A stretch of 6,645 nucleotides of DNA, taken from NCBI GenBank assembly GCA_031273645.1, contig JAISRM010000050.1:1-6645 (forward strand). The letters are read 5' to 3'. Below, piece by piece: positions 1-4,404 of this stretch (the stretch's first letter is position 1; each line of letters opens with the position of its first letter). The position numbers were made by a program, and so were the translations under genes. This DNA comes from Endomicrobium sp. GTDB lineage: Bacteria; Elusimicrobiota; Endomicrobiia; Endomicrobiales; Endomicrobiaceae. Under the pieces are notes generated by a model. The model was not told the DNA's origin and did not search any database. It saw only the letters and a program-made list of their open reading frames with translations.

Positions 1-45
1 ACAAAACAGACGCAGTCTGTGTTTCATAAAACAGGCGAAGCCTGT
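1..45 (-). repeat. Composite two-hairpin palindromic repeat, copy 1
   Basis: Two short perfect palindromes lie side by side. One is at 6-20 (ACAGAC, loop GCA, GTCTGT) and the other at 31-45 (ACAGGC, loop GAA, GCCTGT), joined by a 10-bp linker containing TTTCATAAA. The same 45-bp arrangement recurs at 4327-4371 with 39 of 45 positions identical, and in diverged form on the opposite strand at 4057-4100. The element sits directly after the ndk stop codon. In the direction of ndk transcription the first hairpin is followed by TTTTATG, so the repeat may also serve as the 3' end of the message. It resembles REP/BIME elements in style. I do not recognise it as a named family, and its left boundary may lie outside the window. 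Confidence 0.8.
25..45 (-). terminator. Possible weak terminator after ndk, made by the repeat hairpin
   Basis: On the minus strand a 6-bp stem (ACAGGC/GCCTGT, loop TTC) begins 8 nt after the ndk stop codon and is followed by TTTTAT. The stem is short and the U-run has only four residues, so termination would be inefficient. The same hairpin sits at the 3' end of the large gene at 4403, which suggests a recurring role as an RNA 3' end or stabiliser. Confidence 0.35.
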
Positions 46-53
46 CGGGTTCA

Positions 54-566
54 TTATGCCCAAACGGTTTCTTTTTTGTTTTCGACGGTTATTTCTTTAG
101 TGGGATAAATTTTATTTACTATCTCTTCAGGCCTGAACCAGAGTTTGATTTCTCTTTCGGCTTCAGACGGCTCGGAAGAACAATGCACGACGTTTTCGTA
201 AATTCCTTTAGTTGTGATTCTTCCGTAAGCGCCTCTTATTGAAACAGGATCGGCTTCTTCGGGGTTTGTGGCTCCGGCTATTTTTCTCATTCTGGCTATC
301 GCGTCTTCTCCCTGATATACGAACGCAAGAACTCTGTCCCAAGGCTCGCCGTACAATTTGCCTTGAATATAATCCACAAGCTCTGCAAAAAACGGTTTGT
401 CTTTTAACTGCCAATAATGTTTTTCCGCAAGCTCTCTGCTTACTTTAACGGCTTTTGCTCCTATAATAACCATTCTTGCTTCGGAAAGCTTTGTAAGAAT
501 ATTTCCGGTCAGCGATTTTTTAATTCCGTCCGGTTTAATCAAGATTAAGAGTTGTTCTGCGGGCAT
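54..566 (-). CDS. ndk: Nucleoside diphosphate kinase, long form with two insertions
   Basis: This 170-residue cytoplasmic enzyme moves the gamma-phosphate of ATP to other (d)NDPs through a phosphohistidine, balancing nucleotide pools. Recognisable landmarks are KPDG at 11-14 (substrate Lys11), the HY pair with Tyr51, Arg94, GATNP with Thr100, IRG with Arg111, and NVVH with Asn125 and the phosphorylated His128. AEREIKLWF follows, with Glu139 eleven residues after the histidine as usual. Bacterial Ndk is usually about 140-150 residues. Relative to that form there are roughly 10 extra residues around 68-78 and 4 around 116-122, plus a polar C-terminal tail. The active-site signature reads HCSS where HGSD is usual. 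The ATG at 566 is chosen because an AAGGAG site lies 6 nt upstream and family homology begins there. The frame stays open to 683 but would translate promoter and terminator. The gene has its own promoter (654-683), with a strong terminator between promoter and start. Confidence 0.95.
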   Translation of the reverse strand: MPAEQLLILIKPDGIKKSLTGNILTKLSEARMVIIGAKAVKVSRELAEKHYWQLKDKPFFAELVDYIQGKLYGEPWDRVLAFVYQGEDAIARMRKIAGATNPEEADPVSIRGAYGRITTKGIYENVVHCSSEPSEAEREIKLWFRPEEIVNKIYPTKEITVENKKETVWA

Positions 567-572
567 AATTTT

Positions 573-578
573 CTCCTT
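573..578 (-). promoter_or_regulatory. Ribosome binding site of ndk
   Basis: AAGGAG on the minus strand, 6 nt before the ATG at 566. This decides the ndk start against the longer open frame that reaches back to 683. Confidence 0.9.
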
Positions 579-592
579 AAATTTTTGCGCAT

Positions 593-621
593 AAAAAAAC
601 GGCATTCTTTGCCGAATGCCG
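593..621 (-). terminator. Strong intrinsic terminator in the ndk leader
   Basis: On the minus strand an 8-bp perfect stem CGGCATTC/GAATGCCG encloses a 6-nt loop (GGCAAA) and is followed directly by seven T residues. This is a textbook Rho-independent terminator. No U-run follows on the plus strand, so it acts only in the direction of the genes. It would end transcripts of the two-gene membrane-protein operon whose last stop is at 717. It also lies downstream of the only promoter I can see for ndk (654-683) and 15 nt upstream of the ndk Shine-Dalgarno site, so it would equally stop transcription into ndk unless read through. It may therefore be an attenuator. Confidence 0.85.
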
Positions 622-636
622 CAATACGCGGTTTGG

Positions 637-684
637 TTTGCGAATGTTTTTCTATTATACAAAAAATAGCCGTTTGTTCGCAAA
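637..684. promoter_or_regulatory. 8-bp inverted repeat flanking the ndk promoter, candidate operator pair
   Basis: TTTGCGAA (637-644) and TTCGCAAA (677-684) form a perfect inverted repeat. Equivalent positions are 40 bp apart, close to four helical turns. The upstream arm covers the -35 hexamer, and the other arm lies just past the predicted transcription start. The same octamer occurs once more in the window, at the second promoter (3962-3969). The placement suits a repressor or activator binding at two sites. No regulator gene is in the window, so the protein is unknown. Confidence 0.5.
654..683 (-). promoter_or_regulatory. Predicted sigma-70-type promoter for ndk
   Basis: The -10 box is a perfect TATAAT (654-659). 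The -35 candidate TTGCGA (678-683) matches TTGACA at four of six positions, with an 18-bp spacer. The predicted start is near 647, giving a leader of about 80 nt that contains the terminator at 593-621. It begins 33 bp after the stop codon of the preceding gene. Confidence 0.7.
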
Positions 685-716
685 TTAGGCGTAAAAATGA
701 AATACGCTGTCCGTTT

Positions 717-2333
717 TTATCCGGCCTTCATCGTGATAATATAGCCGTCGTCGCCGTCTTCGTCGTTTAATATTTTTAAGCGGTTTAAAAGTATTTTGCT
801 TTTAGGTATAAGCTTTAAGCCTTTTTCAATAATTTCAACCGCTTTTTGCCGGTCATTGTTTTTTTCATAAAATTTGCTCAGGCTTAAATAGGTGTGTTCT
901 TTGAAATTTAAAACGCTGCTTTCTAAAGCTTTATTATAATAAAAAAGCGCCTTGTCGTTTTCTCTTTTAAGCGCATAAGAATCGGCAATTTGCGTCAGTA
1001 TGTCGGAAGGTTCTCCTTTAGAAATACGCAAAGCGGCAAAAGCGTGATATAAGGCTTTATCGGGTTCGTTTGTATCTGCGTAATATTTTGACGCGCCTAT
1101 ATTTGCCGTGCGCGAACCTGGTGTTTCTTCAACTGCATTAAGCCAGAAAGAAGGCCTGTCTTTGTAAAAAAACGACTGTTTATACGAAATACAGGCAAAC
1201 AAAATTATAAGTCCGGCGGCAAGCAAATATAAACCTTTTTTAACAAATGCATGGGCTTGTGCCACAGGCTTAAGTATTGCAAGAACCGAGATAAAAAGGC
1301 CGGCAAGCGGGACGTACATCCTGTGCGTAAAGTATATGTTGTTTGCCATCGAATATGTCGGCAGTAAAAATAAAATAAACCATAAAATTCCAAATACGGT
1401 CAATTTGAAATTTATTTGTTTTCTGAAAATAAAAGACAATATTGAGAAAAACGATATTATGCAAAGACCTTTGGCGATGTGTAAAAAAGTTATTTTTATC
1501 TGAGGAAAAAGAATTATTTTTTCGGTAAGGAAAGCCGTTGCGCCGTACCATAAAGTCGCGTTTGAAGCGTTTATAATATTTTTCACCGTTTTAAAAAAAT
1601 CTATGTTCCCGTCGGACTGGGCAAGCGTTGCCGTCCTAAAATACATATATAACATTATCGCAGCAGCCGTAACAAGCGCCGGCGCCAGCGCGTTTTTTTT
1701 AGGTATTTTATGTCTGTAAAGAAAAAAATACGCCGCAAACATTAACGGAAGAATTATCGCGGTTTCTTTTGTCAGAAATGCCGCAAACAGACAAAAAAAG
1801 AGGGGAGTGTAATACGCTTTTTTTTCTGTCTCTAACGCTTTAATAAAACATGTGAAAGAAATGAAGACAAAAATAGCAAGCAGAATATCGTTTCTTCCGG
1901 GAACCCACGCGACAGCCGAAGTCAGCGCCGGATGCAGCGCAAACAGCAGGCTTATCGGCAATGAAGCTTTTTTCCCGATTCCAAGAACGCAAAGAAAAAT
2001 AAAAAGAGCGCATGAGGCAAAAGAGTGCAGCAAAACGTTTGAATAGTGGTAAAAACCTATTTCGCCGCCGCTTATCAGCGTGTCGATAAAAAAAGAAAGG
2101 TTTAAAACCGGCCTGTAAAACACATTGCTTGCCTCGTCAAAAACCGGCTCAAAAAGAAAATTTTTCGCTTTTGCAAGAGAGTCCATTTTTCCGGTCCTGT
2201 TAAGTATTATCGTGTTGTCGTCAAGATAGGTAAAATCAAAAGAAGATGTGTGAAAATACGTTATAAACGTCAGAAAGAATATTATTCCAAAAGAGAGAAT
2301 GTGAAATTTGTATTTGCCGGCGATATAGTTCAT
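717..2333 (-). CDS. TMTC-like GT-C family membrane glycosyltransferase with TPR tail, second tandem copy
   Basis: This 538-residue predicted inner-membrane protein has about ten or more hydrophobic segments (first at about 11-27, last at about 367-383) and then a soluble tail of about 150 residues. The tail holds roughly three degenerate tetratricopeptide repeats (about 408-510). Conserved blocks match the TMTC-type O-mannosyltransferase layout: an acidic pair LDD at 37-39 in the first outer loop, FYRP at 72-75, a YHYSNVLLH segment at 95-103, FALHP at 131-135, WVPGRND at 143-149, LTKE at 187-190, and THRMYVPLAG at 336-345. GT-C enzymes use lipid-linked sugars and act on the outer face, with the first-loop acidic residue as catalytic base. 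Activity here is inferred. It is a paralogue of the gene immediately upstream, with ungapped alignment over the first 200 residues or so (21 of the first 40 identical). The start is supported by AAAGGA 10 nt upstream and by agreement with the paralogue's N-terminus. The acceptor is unknown. Confidence 0.75.
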   Translation of the reverse strand: MNYIAGKYKFHILSFGIIFFLTFITYFHTSSFDFTYLDDNTIILNRTGKMDSLAKAKNFLFEPVFDEASNVFYRPVLNLSFFIDTLISGGEIGFYHYSNVLLHSFASCALFIFLCVLGIGKKASLPISLLFALHPALTSAVAWVPGRNDILLAIFVFISFTCFIKALETEKKAYYTPLFFCLFAAFLTKETAIILPLMFAAYFFLYRHKIPKKNALAPALVTAAAIMLYMYFRTATLAQSDGNIDFFKTVKNIINASNATLWYGATAFLTEKIILFPQIKITFLHIAKGLCIISFFSILSFIFRKQINFKLTVFGILWFILFLLPTYSMANNIYFTHRMYVPLAGLFISVLAILKPVAQAHAFVKKGLYLLAAGLIILFACISYKQSFFYKDRPSFWLNAVEETPGSRTANIGASKYYADTNEPDKALYHAFAALRISKGEPSDILTQIADSYALKRENDKALFYYNKALESSVLNFKEHTYLSLSKFYEKNNDRQKAVEIIEKGLKLIPKSKILLNRLKILNDEDGDDGYIITMKAG

Positions 2334-2343
2334 GATTTATAAG

Positions 2344-2349
2344 TCCTTT
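2344..2349 (-). promoter_or_regulatory. Ribosome binding site of the second paralogue
   Basis: AAAGGA on the minus strand, 10 nt before the ATG at 2333, inside the 18-bp gap after the stop codon of the upstream paralogue. It fixes the start and shows that the two genes are co-transcribed but independently initiated. Confidence 0.75.
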
Positions 2350-2351
2350 TG

Positions 2352-3962
2352 TTATTTTACCGATATTGAATAATTTGAAAAACCTTCTTCCTCAGTTTTA
2401 CCGTTTAATTCTTTCATGCGTTTTTGCATCATTTTGCTTTGCGGCATTATTTTGAGAGCCTGCGCGATAATTTCTGCCGCTTGTTCTTTGGAATTTTGAT
2501 TTTTATAAATATAGCTCAAATAATAATAAGCGCCTTCGGCGTAAGGGTTTAATTCTATTGCGAAATTAAAACATTCTTGCGCGCGGACATAATCTTTTTT
2601 AGCCATATAGGCGCTGCCAAGCTGCGTTAAGATTCTTGGCCTGTCGTTTTTTGACGCATATTGCAAAGCTTTAAGCGAATACTCTTCGTAATTGTCATTG
2701 TCGCCTAAGCTTGAGTAATAGCGTCCTACTCCTGCATTTACTCTGGAAGAATTAGGGTTTTCTTTAAGAGCATTAAACCAGAAAGAACTTCTGTCGCGAT
2801 AATTTTCGCATTGTTTATAAGACGCTAAAGCCAAAACAGGGATAGCTGCTGCGGCTAAAATAAAAAAAACGTTTTTTAATTTTTGATTTTTGTAAACAGG
2901 TTTAGTTATTTCCAAAAATAAAATTATAAGTCCCGCGGCGGGAAGATAGAGGCGATGAGTATAATAATTATTGTTTGGCATTGCCAAAGTGGGAATTAAA
3001 AATAGGATAAACCACGACGACGCAAACAAAACGGTTTTAAAATTAATTTTTTTTCTGAAAAAAAATGCAGCTGCGCCAAGAACGGCAAGAGGAAAAACGC
3101 CTTTTAAAACTATTGCAAAAGTTATGTCGATTTGCGGATATAAAATGATTTTTTCGGTAAAGAAAAACAAGCCGGCATACCAAAATAAAGCTTTAAACGA
3201 CAAGAATATATTATCTGCAATAAGGTTTAAAGGCACCGGATTTGAATTTTGCATGGCGTAAGTTCTCAATATAAAGTACAAAATAAGAACGGACGACGAT
3301 AAAACCGACATTATTATTATGTTCGTTCTGCTGCGTTTTGTTTTGTAAAAAATATAGTAAGCCGCAAACGCTGCCGGCAAAACGGCCGCCGTTTCTTTTG
3401 TCAAAATGGCTGCAAAAAACGAAATGCTTGAGGCAAAGCAGTAAAGCATATTTTGTCTGCGCGCGCTTTTTATAAAAAAAATAAACGAGAGAAAACAAAA
3501 GAAAGCAAGCAGGGAATCGTTTCTTCCCGGTATCCATGCGGTTGATGAAACAAGAGCGGGATGCGCGGCAAATATAAGGCTTGCGGTCAGAGAAACTTTT
3601 TTTGAAAAATTAAGAGACAATAAAACGAGCATGAGTAAAAAAACAGCGCAAACATGAATAATAATATTTGTGAAGTGATAAAAGCCCGCAAAACCTCCGC
3701 ATATAAGAGTATCTGCAAGCAGCGATATGTTTAAAAGCGGACGATAGAATTTGCTTTCAACGGCTTCAAATACAGGTTTAAAAAAGAAATCAGGAGCTTT
3801 TGAGAGAGAGTTTGACTGGGCAATTCCGTTTAAAATAAGGGCGTCGTCGTCAAGATATATGAAATCAAAGTTTTGGCACCGGAAATAAACGATGAAAACA
3901 AGAAAAAATACGGCGGCAAAAGAGAATATGTAGAACTTATTTTTATTTAAAAATTCGCGCAT
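2352..3962 (-). CDS. TMTC-like GT-C family membrane glycosyltransferase with TPR tail, first tandem copy
   Basis: With the ATG at 3962 this is a 536-residue polytopic protein. Hydrophobic segments run from about 10-27 to about 364-382, and a soluble C-terminus follows with TPR-like units at about 404-437, 442-475 and 476-509. Diagnostic blocks are LDDD at 37-40 (outer-loop acidic residues), FYRPLL at 72-77, HFTNIIIH at 96-103, AAHP at 132-135, WIPGRND at 143-149, LTKE at 187-190, and THRLYLPAAG at 335-344. The HPxxxxxxAWxPGRND and ERxLYLP-like motifs recall the eukaryotic TMTC proteins, which are O-mannosyltransferases. The bacterial relatives are mostly uncharacterised, so sugar and acceptor are unknown. 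A TTG two codons upstream (3968) is also in frame. The ATG is preferred because the protein then aligns residue for residue with its paralogue (MREFLNKNKF against MNYIAGKYKF). There is no Shine-Dalgarno site. The predicted promoter at 3969-3997 would start transcription at the ATG, so the message may be leaderless. Confidence 0.75.
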   Translation of the reverse strand: MREFLNKNKFYIFSFAAVFFLVFIVYFRCQNFDFIYLDDDALILNGIAQSNSLSKAPDFFFKPVFEAVESKFYRPLLNISLLADTLICGGFAGFYHFTNIIIHVCAVFLLMLVLLSLNFSKKVSLTASLIFAAHPALVSSTAWIPGRNDSLLAFFCFLSFIFFIKSARRQNMLYCFASSISFFAAILTKETAAVLPAAFAAYYIFYKTKRSRTNIIIMSVLSSSVLILYFILRTYAMQNSNPVPLNLIADNIFLSFKALFWYAGLFFFTEKIILYPQIDITFAIVLKGVFPLAVLGAAAFFFRKKINFKTVLFASSWFILFLIPTLAMPNNNYYTHRLYLPAAGLIILFLEITKPVYKNQKLKNVFFILAAAAIPVLALASYKQCENYRDRSSFWFNALKENPNSSRVNAGVGRYYSSLGDNDNYEEYSLKALQYASKNDRPRILTQLGSAYMAKKDYVRAQECFNFAIELNPYAEGAYYYLSYIYKNQNSKEQAAEIIAQALKIMPQSKMMQKRMKELNGKTEEEGFSNYSISVK

Positions 3963-3969
3963 TCGCAAA
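3962..3969. promoter_or_regulatory. Third copy of the TTTGCGAA motif, at the glycosyltransferase operon start
   Basis: On the plus strand this reads TTCGCAAA, and the match to the copy at 677-687 extends to 11 bp (TTCGCAAATTA at 3962-3972). It overlaps the last base of the predicted -10 box and the first base of the start codon. A bound protein here would block promoter and start codon together. I found no other full copy of the octamer in the window apart from the pair around the ndk promoter. Confidence 0.4.
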
Positions 3970-3997
3970 TTATATAAAATTACTTCGCAGCGGTAAA
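3969..3997 (-). promoter_or_regulatory. Predicted promoter of the glycosyltransferase operon
   Basis: A perfect TATAAT (3969-3974) is preceded, after a 17-bp spacer, by TTTACC (3992-3997), which matches four of six consensus -35 bases. Only six bases separate the -10 box from the ATG at 3962, so the predicted transcription start coincides with the start codon. The -35 box overlaps one arm of the inverted repeat at 3988-4019. Confidence 0.6.
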
Positions 3998-4019
3998 CTT
4001 TTTAATCGCGGGACCGCTG
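3988..4019. promoter_or_regulatory. 7-bp inverted repeat overlapping the -35 region
   Basis: CAGCGGT (3988-3994) and ACCGCTG (4013-4019) are exact reverse complements separated by 18 bp. The arm nearer the gene overlaps the -35 hexamer, a position suitable for an activator or repressor site. It is richer in G and C than its surroundings. It could also be a relic of the neighbouring repeat cluster. Confidence 0.3.
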
Positions 4020-4039
4020 TCTCGAAATTTGTAATCAAG

Positions 4040-4100
4040 ACAGACTACGTCTGTTTTAAGACTTCGTCTGTTTTATGAAATACGGAATGTGTCTGTTTTT
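4040..4100 (+). repeat. Palindromic repeat block in plus orientation, diverged copy
   Basis: The block has a perfect palindrome at 4040-4054 (ACAGAC, TAC, GTCTGT), an eroded one at 4057-4071 with loop TTC, the linker TTTTATGAAA, and a further eroded unit ending in GTCTGTTTT at 4092-4099. Read on the plus strand, the linker and last unit follow the complement of the element at 1-45 with few mismatches. It is therefore a diverged copy in the opposite orientation to the copies at 1-45 and 4327-4404. Confidence 0.7.
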
Positions 4101-4106
4101 AAGTTT

Positions 4107-4180
4107 GTCATTCCCGCGTTTTTAATATTCTTTATTCCTTAGCAGCCTGCGCTCGAGTGTCTCTATCGGGTGGGAATCTA
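4107..4180. repeat. Interrupted inverted repeat with GTCATTCCC-type ends
   Basis: GTCATTCCCGCG at 4107-4118 faces GGTGGGAATCTA at 4169-4180. ATTCCCGC pairs with GTGGGAAT over eight positions, including one G-T wobble, across 52 bp. The ends look like the two halves of a dispersed GTCATTCCC...GGGAATC repeat, a type common in many bacterial genomes, here held apart by an internal stretch carrying the palindrome CTCGAG (4153-4158). It encodes nothing that I can see and could be a small non-autonomous element. Confidence 0.5.
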
Positions 4181-4200
4181 AGTTTACTAAAAAATTCTGT

Positions 4201-4255
4201 CAGCCGAAGTCTTTTTACAGCCTTTGGCTGTTTTATAAAAACAGACGCAGTCTGA
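4201..4255. repeat. Further palindrome units of the same hairpin family
   Basis: Two clear units: 4217-4231 (ACAGCC, TTT, GGCTGT) and 4241-4255 (CAGAC, GCA, GTCTG core at 4242-4254), joined by TTTATAAAA. A degenerate unit precedes them at 4201-4213. The first clear unit carries a C-G pair where its relatives have A-T or G-C, so pairing is kept while the bases change. Confidence 0.7.
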
Positions 4256-4295
4256 AAAGAAATAATGTTAGAGGCTATATTAATATTAAACATGG

Positions 4296-4315
4296 ATTCC
4301 CATTTTCATGGGAAT
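4296..4315. repeat. dRS3-like palindrome ATTCCC-N8-GGGAAT
   Basis: An 8-bp perfect stem (ATTCCCAT at 4296-4303, ATGGGAAT at 4308-4315) has a 4-nt loop TTTC and flanks GG and GAC. The pattern ATTCCC-N8-GGGAAT is that of the dRS3 repeats described in Neisseria and of look-alikes in other bacteria. Only one intact copy is in the window; a related split copy is at 4107-4180. Confidence 0.6.
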
Positions 4316-4326
4316 GACAGACATAA

Positions 4327-4404
4327 ACAAAACAGACGCTGTCTGCGTTCCATAAAACAGACGAAGTCTGCTGGATGTGTTGCATAAAACAGGCGAAGCC
4401 TGTT
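4327..4404 (-). repeat. Tandem palindromic repeat block in minus orientation, copies 2 and 3
   Basis: Three hairpin units lie in a row: 4333-4345 (CAGAC, GCT, GTCTG), 4358-4370 (CAGAC, GAA, GTCTG) and 4389-4403 (ACAGGC, GAA, GCCTGT). The first two with their linker form a 45-bp composite that aligns without gaps to 1-45 (six differences, two of them a compensatory stem pair). The last unit abuts the large gene, and its outermost bases supply part of that gene's TAA stop codon. Confidence 0.8.
4383..4404 (-). terminator. Possible weak terminator after the large gene, made by the repeat hairpin
   Basis: On the minus strand a 7-bp stem AACAGGC/GCCTGTT with loop TTC starts within the stop codon of the gene at 4403 and runs into TTTTATG. 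The same layout occurs behind ndk. The short U-run makes it at best a partial terminator. Confidence 0.35.

Noticed and set aside
567..683. N-terminal extension of ndk to a TTG at 683
   Set aside because: The extra 39 residues would be translated from the promoter and terminator hairpin, have no homology to the Ndk fold, and a good AAGGAG site lies just before the ATG at 566.
689..707. Small inverted repeat GCGTA/TACGC between the second paralogue and ndk
   Set aside because: A 5-bp stem with a 9-nt loop and no following T-run is too weak to call a terminator; the strong one is at 593-621.
2971..3261. Plus-strand open frames such as 2971-3261, 239-448, 1852-2046 and 4554-4751
   Set aside because: All lie antisense within well-supported minus-strand genes, and their predicted proteins show no recognisable domain.
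3966..3968. TTG at 3968 as the start of the first glycosyltransferase-like gene
   Set aside because: It adds only two residues, lies inside the -10 to start-codon gap, and spoils the otherwise exact N-terminal alignment with the paralogue.
4201..4404. CRISPR-like array
   Set aside because: The repeated units are 13-15-bp palindromes with short related linkers, occur in both orientations, and have no unique spacers of regular length or cas genes nearby.
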